Position numbers and translations under genes: made by a program | From: Cyrtodaria siliqua | Taxonomy: Eukaryota > Mollusca > Bivalvia > Adapedonta > Hiatellidae | NCBI GenBank assembly: GCA_037043455.1 | Contig: JAWPHD010000227.1 | Location: forward strand, 62,001-126,000 | Direction: 5' to 3' | DNA length: 64,000 nt | In this document: positions 1 to 10,700 of the stretch, one piece after another | Layout: each line of letters begins with the position of its first letter | Numbering within the stretch: the stretch's first letter is position 1 | Notes under the pieces: model-generated | Databases searched by the model: none | Told to the model about the DNA's origin: nothing | Seen by the model: only the letters and a program-made list of their open reading frames with translations

Positions 1-909
1 TAGTTGTGAAGAAGTAATCGCTACAAACTTATTTATTTTAAATCTATTTTTAGCTGTGGCGGCCATCTTGAATTTCCGGCCGACCTGAAATTTTTCTAGG
101 ATCAACTAGACATCAAGAGCAACATTCCTGGGAAGTTTCATGAACATCCGTCAAGTAGTTTCAGAGGAGTAGTCGCTACAAGAATTTACTATATAACTCT
201 ATGTAACCAAAGATGGCCACTGGCAGCCATGTTTAACGTCGAATCAAAATAATTTTCCACAAGGATCAACATCATGTCATGCTGATCATTTTAGAAAAAG
301 TCCCATATCAATATCACTTATAGTTTTCAAGAAGTAGTCGCTACAAACTTATTTTTTAAAAATCTATTTTTAGCTGTGACGGCCATCTTGAATTTCTGGC
401 AGATCTGAAATTTTGCTAGGATCAATTAGACATCAAGAGCAACATTCCTGTAAAGTTTCATGAAAATCCGTCAAGTAGTTTCAGAGGAGTAGTCGCTACA
501 AGTTTTTACTATATAACTCTATGTAAACAAAGATGGCCGCTGGCAGCCATGTTTAACGTTGAATCAAAACGATTTTTGACAAGGATCAACATCATGTCAT
601 GCTGATCATTTTAGAAAAAGTCCCATATCAATATCACTTATAGTTTTCAAGAAGTAGTCGCTACAAACTTATATTTTAAAACTCTATTTTTAGCTTTGAC
701 GGCCATCTTGGATTTCACATCAACATGAATTTTTGCTAGGATCAACTAGACTTTATGGGCAACATTTCTGTAAAGTTTCATGAATATCCATCCAGTAGTT
801 TCAGAGGAGTTGTCGCTACAAATAAAAGTTTACGGACAGACGGACAGATGGACGACAGACGCCGCACCACGGCATAAGCTCTGCTGATCTCTGATCAGTA
901 GAGCTAAAA
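1..909 (+). repeat. Family A tandem-repeat element, right part
   Basis: Units of about 320 bp restart near 11, 331 and 651 with GAAGTAGTCGCTACAAACTT. Each unit is a dimer of two diverged halves of about 155-165 bp, both opening with G(A/G)AGTAGTCGCTACAA. The array ends in a GGACAGACGGACAG simple-sequence tract near 834-855. A hairpin follows (AGCTCTGCTGATC at 877-889 pairing imperfectly with GATCAGTAGAGCT at 893-905), then AAAAA. The left end lies outside the window. No coding capacity is seen. Confidence 0.9.
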
Positions 910-1500
910 ATCGTTCATATCCAAACGATGCTTTACTAATATTGTATAAATTTAGGACCGTACTTTTTTGTTTATCTAAGAACCATTTCTGTATAAAAGT
1001 ATCAATTAAGCGTTGCTTAAACGAGACAATAAACGTTTGATCACTTACTAGTACGTTAGTATTTTCCCATACATATAGAAAACCAGACTTGCCTAACATT
1101 TGTTTTACATTCGACAACTTGCAAACATTGTGTTTTAACTTCATACATCTTAATTTATTGTACGTGGCTTATTCAATAGTATTTTACACCTGCCTACACA
1201 TTGATTGCAATTTCATTGTAAAGTCCATAAATGCCAAAACTGACGGTGACACTGTCAGTGTAACAGTTCTTATTGTTTGATAACTCGCCATGACAACGGC
1301 TAAACTCATTGATACCAAAAAAGAAAATGACATTAACAATCTAGATTTCAACATGTTAACAAACATAATTCAAAGCAGCTCTATACACAGCTCTGAAACG
1401 GTACCCATATACTGCAGTCCGTGCTGCATCAGGGGTAGAGGCCAATAACAGGCCAATTAGAGCTAGGGACTACAATGCGACATTGAAATCCCACGTTCCA
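910..1500 (-). pseudogene. Degraded LINE pol C-terminal region
   Basis: Short reading segments in shifting frames resemble the region downstream of the reverse transcriptase in invertebrate non-LTR retrotransposons. In minus-strand order they include TPDAARTAVYG (about 1450-1400), SNNKNCYTDS and GLYNEIAIN (about 1300-1210), and FKQRLIDTFIQKWF followed by LYNISKASFGYE (about 1030-910). Stops and frameshifts separate the segments, so this is a dead fragment. The end abuts the family A terminus at 910. The open segment at 1366-1184 starts with a hydrophobic stretch that looks like a signal peptide, but it lies within this degraded pol and I do not call it a gene. The clade is uncertain. The assignment rests on remembered family patterns, not on a search. 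Confidence 0.45.
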
Positions 1501-1959
1501 CGTGGACCTTTAATTAACTTCCCATAGACGGTTGCATGAGGTGACAGCTGGTTACGGGCAAACCTAAACATACAATGTCCGAATTATGGCTCTTATTCCC
1601 AAGCAATTTCCACGGAAATCATTCAAACCAAAAAATAGCCACCTTTCCTTTAAGTAAAGTCACTTACCAGGTCTCTGTTTAATTCATGTCAGACAGCAGT
1701 AAAAATGGCCGAAATATCATTTGGAGTTAATTCTACCAAAATATGAAGAAGAAAGGTTTTGTGCAAATTTTCATCACCAATAAATGCAACCATCTTATCT
1801 AACATGTTATACATCTAAAATTTCAATTTGCAGTATTGTCATAACATTTTCAAATTTCCATGACCCTTCACTCCTGCTGCATGTCAATCCGGGAAAGGGA
1901 CGAGGCTTGTTTTAATGTTCCAGTATGTTTAGGCCATCGCAACCGTACTACACCCCCTT
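1501..1959. other. No recognisable feature
   Basis: AT-rich sequence with stops in all frames. It could be the intron or 3' flank of the lectin-domain gene to the right (minus strand), but no further lectin exon with a matching phase is visible. A donor-like GTAAGTG on the minus strand near 1661-1668 follows sequence that is closed in all three frames. Confidence 0.5.
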
Positions 1960-2215
1960 TTTGACCCGATTACCATTTCTTACGATCTTACTTGTTCTAC
2001 CCAAGAAAAAGTGGGTGGTCTGCCTCCACAACAACTATCGACCGTCATATATAGTTTGTAAGTGGTTAAACCTGCGCTATATTTGCTCGCTTAAATTCCC
2101 GATTTCGACATGAGCTGGTGAACATGAATTTACAACTAAAGACACGCCTACAAAGAAGAAATCGATTGATATAGGGACTGCTGAAAATGACGTAAAACAC
2201 CATTCAACCAACAAA
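1960..2215 (+). mobile_element. SINE-1 copy, 3' part, interrupted
   Basis: The segment containing AAAGTGGGTGGTCTGCCTCC and CGACCGTCATATA (about 2007-2054) and the tail with GACGTAAAACACCATTCAAC (about 2190-2209) match the 3' half of the full-length SINE at 55214-55475. The tRNA-like head is missing. Between the two SINE blocks lies a roughly 113-bp segment (2071-2184) that copies one end of the MITE at 2775-3596, so the SINE appears to have been interrupted. Confidence 0.65.
2071..2184. repeat. Solo copy of MITE right end
   Basis: Nearly identical, in direct orientation, to 3478-3589, the right end of the MITE at 2775-3596. Both run from TGCGCTATATTT to GATATAGGGACT. Only this end is present here, so it is a truncated insertion or a gene-conversion patch inside a SINE. 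Confidence 0.75.
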
Positions 2216-2345
2216 CCAACTCATTTCTCTAAGTCATATGAAACCGTTCTTGTTTGCGCACTGCAATAGCTCAGATCAGTATGATATGATTTTATCTTAA
2301 AGCAGTTTCAGAAGAAATCTTTCTTAAATGTTGAGTTTGCATGCT

Positions 2346-2412
2346 TACTTCTCTTCCATGTCTGTCTAGGTCATTGTCCATGACAGAGTTATCCGCCCAT
2401 CTCCAGACGTAC
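2346..2412 (-). repeat. Partial duplicate of the lectin exon end
   Basis: On the minus strand, a copy of the last part of the adjacent lectin exon (2413-2541) follows it directly at a 62-bp spacing. Both contain GGATAACTC, GTCATGGACAATGAC and TGGAAGA. The copy carries its own donor-like GTAAGC. Because 62 is not a multiple of 3, reading through from the first copy goes out of frame, so the first donor (GTACGT at 2412-2407) is the likely one. Confidence 0.7.
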
Positions 2413-2541
2413 CTTTCTTCCAGGTGTATATGTCATTGTCCATGACGGAGTTATCCACCCATTTCCAGGTATGTCGCCTGTCTTGTGATGCACCCAGCCA
2501 TACACCTCGATATACATTTGTTTCGTCAGACCGAACTATGC
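2413..2541 (-). CDS. C-type lectin-like domain, central exon
   Basis: This exon encodes the middle of a C-type lectin-like domain. The stretch WLGASQDRRHTWKWVDNS matches the family's conserved 'W-I-G-L ... W-x-W-x-D-G/N' block, the core strand pair before the ligand loop. The minus-strand exon is bounded by a good acceptor (TGTTTCAG just before 2541) and a donor (GTACGT at 2412-2407). Its length of 129 bp begins and ends in phase 1. The upstream exon at 7557-7727 ends in phase 1 too, and joining the two gives a continuous domain. The exon that should carry the last two cysteines is not visible. Such proteins are usually secreted or membrane-anchored recognition molecules, but calcium- or sugar-binding residues cannot be judged because the loop exon is missing. 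An out-of-frame 62-bp duplicate of the exon end lies just downstream. Confidence 0.75.
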
Positions 2542-2970
2542 CTGAAACACAACATGTGGGGTACAAACTGACCATTGAGTAGTAAGCATGATTATGCTTT
2601 TACCAAATCATACATCATACATGTAAATGAGAAGCACTCTGGTAGCCATACGGAGTATATGCTACTATCACATAAAGAAGAGTGCATGAAAAACACCAAA
2701 AAGGAATCAGTCAACAAACTATATGCGAATCCAGAGATATGATATAATCGTTTTTTTACATACTCTTTTAACCCTTAAAGCTGTACAGTCCCTATTTTAA
2801 CTGGTAATAACTCATGAATATGAATGAGTCACGTGTGAAGTAGTTACAAATCGACGAACACCCCAAAAGTCGGTATATAAGGAGAAATCGGTACGTAAAT
2901 TTTCACATTTTTATTTAGCTTTAATATTGATAAATATACGGCTCCAGAATATATGTGATATACAAAAATA

Positions 2971-3050
2971 GTTGCCCGGAACGGGATTTGAACCACAGCC
3001 TTGCACTTGTAAGATTTGAAAGATGTACGCTGAACCTCTAGACCACTGCT
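2971..3050 (-). other. tRNA-like sequence, probably non-functional
   Basis: The minus strand shows a box-A-like TGGTCTAGAGG and a box-B-like GGTTCAAATCC (complement of 2984-2994) about 45 nt apart. The T stem and acceptor stem do not pair properly, so I read this as a tRNA-derived relic inside the MITE, not a working tRNA gene. Confidence 0.4.
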
Positions 3051-3322
3051 ATTTATTGGTATTTTGTAGCATTTTTAACACTAAATAGGCATTACGTAAT
3101 AAGAAGAGCGCGCACACAAACTCATCAAGCGCTAAATTACATGTCGAGATATGGTTGAATTGAGGCGAAGTATTAGTTTCATATTGATAAGATACAGTAT
3201 GTTAATTTACACGTGCGACAATATTAGTATGGACTGCATATTTACCATCTTTAGTTGCGTTCAAATATGTTAAGTTATTTTGCCTCAAAATGTATGTAGT
3301 TAGTATACTGTTTTCTCAAGTA

Positions 3323-3398
3323 GCGTATTAGTTCAGTGGATAGAGCACAGGACTTGAAATCAGAAGGTCGTGTGTTCGAGCCCCGAAAGAAGCTAACT
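3323..3398 (+). other. tRNA-like sequence, probably pseudogene
   Basis: A box-A-like TTAGTTCAGTGGATAGAGC and box-B-like GTTCGAGCC have normal tRNA spacing, and a T8 run that could end Pol III transcription follows. The anticodon stem (AGGA/TCAG) and T stem are mismatched. The anticodon loop would read TGA. It is likely a degenerate tRNA copy carried by the MITE. Confidence 0.45.
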
Positions 3399-3596
3399 TT
3401 TTTTTCTGTAAAAATTACTGTTACCTGTGTATAGGTACGATGTGCACTGGTCGATGTATATACAGTAAATGATTTCCTGCGCTATATTTACTCGCTTAAA
3501 TACCCGATTTCGACATGAGCTGGTGAACATGAATTTACAAATAAAGACACGCCTACAAAGAAGAAATCGATTGATATAGGGACTCTGTAGCTTTAA

Positions 3597-4530
3597 CTCG
3601 TTAAGCACGACTATAATAGCGTTGCGTCCATTATAATCCCAGATCAGGCTGATCAGGGTTTAGAATGTCCGTCTGCTGATTAGTCACCTAAAACACCCCT
3701 TTGTCACATAAATGGAATGGTCTTAATTCAAAGAAAGAACAGTCCATTATATATATATGTAGCGGGTTAAGGGTTAAACATATATAGCTGTCAGACGACG
3801 GACGTGTGATATTTAAGGTTAAGTCGATGGAACAACGGCACTTGTTTATGCAAGTGATGTCTTCTGAAACCTCACCGGAAAGTGTGGATGGAATCGTGCC
3901 GTATACTCTACCAATATTCCCCATAGGCCGCGACACAGCTCTGTGTATACAACCAAAAGATGTGTGATTCTCACAGCTGCTGGTAATGTTGGTATTTTCA
4001 TAGGTCAGTTTTTGAGTGCGCATAAAACGTCAAAAATGTATAATGTGTGTGTAAGCCCACTTCATGGAGAACATAAGTTAAATTAATATTCTATTAAGCA
4101 GTTTCAAATTTGACAGGTATAATATGTTACGGATGTTACCAAAACGTTAAAGGAACGTAATTGTAACTGTGGATAATCAATGTAAGCTGCTATCTACAAA
4201 CGCTTTGTTAATATGTTTGTTTTGGTGACGTTTTGGGTGAGGAGACTACAGAAAATATTGCCTCGAACCTATTTGGATATATTTTTATAAAGCATATGTA
4301 TTTTAGGCTAAAAGTGCATCTTTAAGAAAAAAGAGAGATAATCTCCATTGTTAACTAAACTTTTCAATTAATTCTATTGGAGGTAGTCAATCTAATTTTT
4401 CAATAAAATCATTAATTATTTCCTGTTTGTTGTTCAAAAAATAAGGGAAAGGGAAATGGTACTTGTTTCGTTATGTCGTTATTCGTTAAGATCTCAGAAT
4501 TATAAATGAAAAAATGGTAAGCCTAACAGA
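3597..4530. other. Intronic sequence, no firm feature
   Basis: AT-rich, within the lectin-gene intron. A minus-strand open stretch at 4023-3688 contains an Ig-like pattern (ITC ... LTLNITRPSSDSYIC). There is no convincing splice frame and its position lies between two exons of another gene on the same strand, so no gene is called. Part of the left segment (3650-3770) looks like dispersed repeat. Confidence 0.4.
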
Positions 4531-4699
4531 AACAAGAGCTGTCGGAGAACAGCGCAGCTCGACTATTCGATTTTTCAGAGAATAATAAATTTATAGCTAG
4601 TATATACCATCAGAAAACAAGGCTACAACAATGTGGGGTGGGGTTGGGAGCACAACATAACTATGTGTAAGATGACCAAAACTACACAGAAATATGTAA

Positions 4700-6515
4700 A
4701 AAAAAAAAAAAAAAATCGAGTTGAGTGAGGTGCAGGGTGGGGATGGGAGAGAGGCGGGGGCGGATGGTGGGGAAGTGGTGGTGGTGAGAGCAACATATAT
4801 GTGTAAGAAGCTATGTAATAATTCACCAAAACAACACAAAAATATGAAGAAAAAAATAATTAAAAAATCGAGTTTGAGTGGGGATGGGGTAGTATTGACT
4901 AAAACAACAAAGAAATATGTAAAAAAAAAAGTTTCAAGTGTGTGGGGGCGGGGGGGGGGGGGGTTGGGGGGGGGTTGGGGGGCGGGCGGGGGAGGGGGCA
5001 ACATATATGTGTAAGAATTGACAAAAGCAATACAGAAATATGTAAAAAAATAATTTTAAGTGGGGGTGGGGTGTGGGGTGTGGAGGTGCGGGGGGAGAGG
5101 CGGGTGTGGGATGGGGGCGGGGGGAGGGGGCAATATATATGTGTAAGAATTGACTAAAACAACAAAGAAATATTGTAAAAAAAAAAAAAAAAAAAGTTTC
5201 AAGTGTGGGGGGGGGAGGGGGGTGGGGAGAGGCGGGTGGGGGCGGGGAAGGTTGCAGGTTGCAACATATATGTGTAAGAATCGACTAAAACAACACAGAA
5301 ATATAAAGAAAAAATAGATTTTCAAGTGGGGGTGGGGTGGGGGGTAGCGGGGTGAGAGGCGGGAATGGGTTGGGGGCAGGGTGCAACATATATGTGTAAG
5401 AATTGACTAAAACAACAAAGAAATATGTAAAAAAAAGAAAAAGGTTTCAAGTGTGGGGGGGGGGGGGGTGAGAGGCGGAGGGGGAGGGGTGGGGGGGGGG
5501 CGGGGGAGGGAGCAACATATATGTGTAAGAATTGACAAAAGCCACACAGAAATATGTAAAAAAAAAATCAAGTGGGGGTGGTGTGTGTGGTGTGGGGGTG
5601 CGGGGGGAGAGGCGGGAGTGGGTTGGGGGCGGGGGGAGGAGGCAATATATGTGTAAGAATTGACTAAAACAACAAAGAAATATTGTAAAAAAATAAATAA
5701 ATAAAAAAAGTTTCAAGTGTGTGGGTGGGTTGGGAGGGTGGGGGGGGGGTGGGGGGGAGGGGGGAAGGTTGCAACATATATGTGTAAGAATCGACTAAAA
5801 CAACACAGAAATATGAAGAAAAAAAAAGATTTTCAAGTGGGGGTGGGGTGGGTGGTAGCGGGGGTGAGAGGCGGGAGCGGGTTGGGGGGGGGGGGGGGGG
5901 GGGGGGGCAACATATATGTATAATAATTGACAAAAACAACACAGAAATATGTAAAAAAAAAACATAGTTTGAAGTGGGGGTGATGTGTGGGAGAGGGAGC
6001 GTGGGTGAGAGGCGGGAGTGGGTTGGGGAGGGGGCAACATATATGTGTAAGAATTGACTAAAACAACAAAGAAATATTTAAAAAAATAAAAATAAAAAGT
6101 GGGGGTGGGGTGGGGGGTGGGGGGTGGGGTGAGAGGCGGGGTGGGGGCAGCAACATATATGTGTAAGAATTTACAAAAGCAACACAGAAATATGTAAAAA
6201 AAAAAAGTTTCAATGGGGTTGAGGTGGTGGTGGGGGTGGAGCGAGGGTGAGAGGCGGGAGTGGGTAGGGTGGGGAAGGGGGGGGGGGAGGGGGCAACATA
6301 TATGTGTAAGAATTGACTAAATCAACAAAGAAATATGTCAAAAAAGTTTCAAGTCTGGGGGGGAGAGGGTGAGAGGCGGGGTGGGGGGGGGGGGGGGGTT
6401 GCAACATATATGTGTAAGAATTGACTAAAACAAGACAGAAATATGTAAAAAAAATAAAAAAATATGTGGAGGGGAGTGGGGGCGGGCGTAGGGGTGGAGG
6501 GTGGGGAGGAGGGAG
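4700..6515 (+). repeat. G-rich 129-bp tandem array
   Basis: About 13 units, marked by CAACATATATGTGTAAGAAT at about 4792, 5000, 5132, 5261, 5387, 5515, 5643, 5772, 5907, 6037, 6152, 6294 and 6402. Each unit alternates an A-rich block (ACAACAAAGAAATATGTAAAAA) with a 40-70 bp block of G runs around GAGAGGCGGG. The plus strand is extremely G-rich and could form G-quadruplexes. The long proline-rich reading frames on the minus strand are by-products of the C runs. Confidence 0.92.
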
Positions 6516-6599
6516 CCCATGCCCCAATATGGGTGAAGTAATAAGATGCATAATGCTATAACAAATCCCAAACCACAATTATAGATATATACATGCTTA

Positions 6600-7195
6600 C
6601 ATGCAAAACTAAATCTGCCTTTATTTCACATTTCATAGGCCATCACAATTTGGGTTCCATGGGAGCCCAGAATTTGCAGAAGACAAAATTACTTATCCAA
6701 CCCTTTACAACATACTATAAGGAAACCAATTCCAAAATTTAGTTCAGCTAGGACAATAAATGTAAGAGATATAGACCTGTAAACACAGCTTACACACAAA
6801 AGTTGATGTGAAACAGACATATTTTAAGGGCTATCAGAATTTGGGTTCCATGGGAGCCCAGGGGTTACAGGAACCAAAATTACTTAAGCAGCCCTTATGA
6901 TAATGCTATAAGGAAGCTAATGGCCAAATTTGGTTGTGCTAGGGTAAGAATTGTAAGAGATATAGACTTGTAAACACAGCTTACACGCACAATTTGATGT
7001 GAAACAGACACATTTTAAGGGCTATCAGAATTTTGGTTCCATGGGAGCCCAGGGGTTAAAGGAACCAAAATTACTTAAGCAGCCCTTATGATAATGCTAT
7101 AAGGAAGCTAATGGCCAAATTTGGTTGTGCTAGGTTAAGAATTGTAAGAGATATAGACTTGTAAACACAGCTTACACGCAAAATTTGATGTGGGA
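6600..7195 (+). repeat. 188-bp tandem repeat, three copies
   Basis: The unit is marked by GGTTCCATGGGAGCCCAG at about 6652, 6844 and 7036, with GTAAGAGATATAGAC and CAGCTTACAC in every copy. It is the second tandem block within the family E element. The last two copies are nearly identical. Confidence 0.88.
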
Positions 7196-7274
7196 CGCCG
7201 ACACCAACGCCGACGCCGGGGTGATTACACAAGCTCTCTTATTCTTCGAATAGTCGAGCTAAAAACAAATGGGT

Positions 7275-7503
7275 AGTGACAATTTATGAAACGATCATAT
7301 AATTTTCGCTTTTGTTTTGCTGCTTTCGGTTTTGCTCTTTTGGCTTACGGTAATTTATGAAACGTTCATATAACTTTCGCTTTTGTTTTGCTCTTTTGGT
7401 TTTCGGTTTTATTCTTTTGTCTTTCGGTTTTGCTCTTTGGTTTTCGGTAATAAAACGTTCATATACTTTTCGCCTTTGTATTGCTCTTTTGGCTTTCGGA
7501 ACC
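7275..7503. repeat. Degenerate T-rich minisatellite
   Basis: Short irregular repeats of CTTTTGGTTTTCGGTTTT type are mixed with three copies of AAACG(T/A)TCATATA(A/C)TTTTCG. It sits between the family E end and the lectin exon at 7557. A minus-strand reading frame gives a lysine/arginine-rich repetitive peptide, which I consider non-coding. Confidence 0.7.
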
Positions 7504-7556
7504 ATACCACCAAATCAAATAGTACTACTAATGTTCCCGACTACTTCTATACTTAC

Positions 7557-7727
7557 TATTTAGGACATATTGATCTTGGACGTTTAAGATAACAGCTAGG
7601 GTTGATTTTGAGCTTTGGCAAAACCGTTTCGATTCCGACCAGGTTTTTAGAGTACTGGTGTAGAGTTTATAGCAATGGCCTACTGTTTTATCTGATATCC
7701 AGCCTTGCTCGCAACTTAGAACTACAT
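7557..7727 (-). CDS. C-type lectin-like domain, N-terminal exon
   Basis: This exon encodes the start of a C-type lectin-like domain. CEQGWISDKTVGHCYKLY is followed by TWSESKRFCQ and LAVILNVQDQY, matching the family pattern C-x2-G-W ... C-Y ... W ... A-x2-F-C ... L-A-x-I/V. The three cysteines are as expected for the long form of the domain, which has an N-terminal disulfide hairpin. The acceptor is TTTTTACAG just above 7727 and the donor is a perfect GTAAGT (7556-7551), both on the minus strand. The length is 171 bp, beginning and ending in phase 1, so it joins in frame to the exon at 2541-2413 with serine AGC at the junction. No start codon or signal peptide exon is visible on the right, where family C repeats begin at once. 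It probably belongs to a secreted or transmembrane lectin-like protein. Confidence 0.78.
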
Positions 7728-7730
7728 CTG

Positions 7731-10700
7731 TAAAAACAAATCTAAGTAAAATCATCTCCGGTGAAATTAATTCGATCTGGCTGGTTTTCGAACTTGTCTG
7801 AGCTTTCATTGGTATAAAGATACTGGAACAGTTTTGTAAATATCCGATTAATAATGAAGGCCTTACAGTTTTCACAATGCAAAAGTTAACGGACGGACGA
7901 TAGACGACAGACACCTCGTCATCCGATAAGCTCTGCTGGCCTTCGGCAAGTAGAGCTAACAAGAGGCCATAGAGGGCATAAATGGTCCGATCTGGCAGTT
8001 TTTCGAACTCGTCCAAGATTTCATTGCTATTAACAATCTATGCAAGCTTGATGATGATCAAATAATAAATGAAGGTGCTAGTGTTCGTTCACAAGGCAGC
8101 AAATAGCACTTTTCAGGGGGAAAACAAGGGCCATAACTCTGGTGTTACTGATCCGACTCTGGTGTTACTGATCCGATTTGACTGGTTATTAAACCTGTAC
8201 AAGCTTTTCATTGATATTAACAATCTGTGCAAGTTCGGTAAATATCAAATAATAAATGAAGGTGCTACAGTGTTCACAAGGCTTAATATTGCATTTTTCA
8301 GCTAAACAAGGGCCATAACTTCAGCGAAATTAATCCGACCTGTCTGGTTTTCGAACTTTTCCGAGCTTTCATTGGTACAAAGTCGCTTTCATTGGTACAA
8401 AGACACTGGCAAAGTATTGTAAATATCCGATTAATAATAAAGGCTCTAGAGTGTTCACAAGGGCCCAAGATTTGGCCAGCAGAGCTAACAAGAGGCCCAA
8501 GAGGGCATACATGGTCCGATTTGGCTGTTTTTCGAACTCGACCAAGATGTCATTGCTATTAACAATCTTTTCAAGCTTGATAAAGATCAAATAATAAATG
8601 AAGGTGCTAGTGTTCACAAGGCAGAAAATGGCATTTTTCAGAACAAACTAAGAGCCATAACTCTGGTATTACTGATTTGATTTGACTGTTTTTTAAACCT
8701 GTCCAAGCTTTTTATTGATATTAACAAGCTGTGGAAGTTTGGTGAAGATCAAATAATAAATGAAGGTGCTAGATTGTTCACAAGGCAGAAAATGGATTTT
8801 TTTTAGAAAAAAGTGACATTACTCTGGTGTTATTGAGCCAGTTTAGCAGGTGTTTGCAATTGTCCAAGCTTTCAATGATATTAACAATCTTTGCAAGTTT
8901 GGTAAAAATAAAATAATAACTGAAGATGCTAATATTTTCACAAGGCAGAAAATGATTTTTTTCAGAAAAAACAAGGGCCATAACTCCGGTGTTACTAATC
9001 CGATATGACTGTTTTTCGGACTTTTCCGAGCTTTCATTGATATTAACAATCTGTGTAAGTTTGGTAAAGATCAATAATAAATGAAGGTGCTAGAGTGCTC
9101 ACAAATGACATTTTTTTAGATAAAAAAACAAGGACCATTACTCTGGTGTTACCGACTCAATTTAGCTGTTTTTTTAAATTGGCCAAGCTTTCATTGGTAT
9201 TAAGAATCTGTGCAAGTTTGGTAAAGATACAATAATAACTGAAGGTGCTAAAATGTTCACAAGGCAGAATATGGCATTTTTCAGAAAAAAAAGGACATAA
9301 CTCTACAATTACTAATTCGATTAGGATGTGGTTATTTGAACTTGTCCGAGCTTTCATTGATATTAACAATATGTGCAAGTTTGGTAGAGATCAAATAATA
9401 AATGAATGTGCTAGAGTGTTCACAACGCAGAACATTGCATTTTCCAGAAAAAAAAAGGAATATAACTCTGGTATTACTGATCCAATATAGCTGGTTTTCG
9501 AACTTATCCGAGCTTTCATTGATATTAACAATATGTGCAAGTTTGGTAGAGATCAAATAATAAATGAATCTGCTAGAGTGTTCACAACGCAGAACATTGC
9601 ATTTCCAGAAAATACAAGGGACATAACTCTGGTATTACTGATCCAATTTAGCTGGTTTTCGAACTTATCCGAGCTTTCATTGATATTAACAATCTGTGGA
9701 AGTTTGGTAAAGATTAAATAATAAATAAATGAAGGTGATAGTGTTCACAAGGCAGAAAATGACATTGTTTCAGAAAAAAAGGGCCATAACTCCGGTGTTA
9801 CTAATCCTATTTGACTGGTTTTCGAACTTGTCCGAGCTTTCATTGATATTAACAATCTGTGCAAGTTCGGTGAAGATCAATAATAAATGAAGGTGCTAGA
9901 GTGTTCACAAAGCAGACAATGACATTTTTTACATAAAAAACAAGGGCCATAACTCTGGTGTTACTGACCCAATTTAGCTGGTTTTTGAACTTGTCCAAGC
10001 TTTCATTGGTATTTACAATCTGTGCAAGTTTGGTAATGATAAAATAATAACTGAAGGTGCTAAAGTGTTCACAAGGCAGAATATGGCATTTTCAGAAAAA
10101 GACGACATAACTCTACTATTACTAATTCGATTAGGATGTGGTTGTTTGAACTTGTCCGAGCTTTCATTGATATTAACAATATATTCAAGTTTGGTAGAGA
10201 TCAAATAATAAATGAATGTGCTAGAGTGTTCACAACCCAGAACATTGCATTTTCCAGAAAAAACAAGGGCCATAACTCTGGTATTACTGATCCAATTTAG
10301 CTGGTTTTCGAACTTGTCCGAGCTTTCATTGATTTTAACAATCTGTGCAAGTTTGGTAAAGATTAAATAATAAATAAATGAATGTGCTAGAGTGTTCACA
10401 AGGCAGAAAAATTGCATTTTTCAGAAAAAAACAAGGGCCATAACTCCGATGTTACTGATCCGATTTGGCTGGTTTTCGAAATTTTCCGAGCTTTCATTGA
10501 TAATAACAATCTGGGGAAGTTTGGTAAAGATAAAATAATAAATGAATGTGCTAGATTGTTCACAAGGCCTAATATAAAAAAAAATCAGCAAAACAAGGGC
10601 CATAACTCCGGTGAATTAATTCGATCTGGCTGGTTTTCATACTTGTCCGAACTTTCATTGGTATAAAGACACTGGCAAAGTTTTGAAAATATCCGATTAA

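Larger units (their letters stand above)
2775..3596. mobile_element. TTAA-flanked MITE with tRNA-like modules
   Basis: The left end reads TTAAAGCTGTACAGTCCC from 2775. The right end, as reverse complement, reads TTAAAGCTACAGAGTCCC from 3596. TTAA on both sides (2775-2778, 3593-3596) fits a TTAA target duplication as in piggyBac-like elements, but the terminal bases are not a typical piggyBac start, so the superfamily is open. The body is 814 bp without an ORF and contains two tRNA-like segments in opposite orientations. It lies inside the 5-kb intron of the lectin-domain gene. Confidence 0.6.
4531..7265 (+). mobile_element. Family E element with inverted subterminal ends
   Basis: The left end is AACAAGAG at 4531. 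A 15-bp sequence, AGCTCGACTATTCGA (4556-4570), is matched perfectly in inverted orientation by 7246-7260, just before the terminal AAAAA. The right end forms a hairpin between AGCTC near 7232 and GAGCT at 7256-7260. The core holds 13 G-rich units and then three 188-bp units. A GACGCCGACACCAACGCCGA tract precedes the right end. No ORF with a recognisable function is present. Reading the reverse complement as the element's own strand would put the T-rich AGCTCGACTATTCGA end first, as in Helentron-type non-autonomous elements. It lies in the lectin-gene intron. Confidence 0.75.

Noticed and set aside
1184..1366. Possible signal-peptide exon (MLKSRLLMSFSFLVSMSLAV)
   Set aside because: It lies within a degraded LINE pol region whose other frames continue the pol pattern, and lacks a convincing downstream exon.
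2971..3398. Two functional tRNA genes
   Set aside because: Boxes A and B are present but acceptor, anticodon and T stems mispair. They are treated as tRNA-like relics inside a MITE.
3688..4023. Possible Ig-domain exon with ITC ... LNITRPSSDSYIC
   Set aside because: It lies within the intron of another gene on the same strand, has no clear acceptor/donor pair, lacks the Ig core tryptophan and runs into dispersed repeat.
4597..6578. Proline-rich minus-strand and glycine-rich plus-strand reading frames
   Set aside because: They are translations of C/G runs in the 129-bp array, interrupted by each A-rich block, with no family resemblance.
7284..7505. Basic repetitive protein on the minus strand
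   Set aside because: It is a by-product of a T-rich minisatellite, with repeats differing in length by non-multiples of 3.
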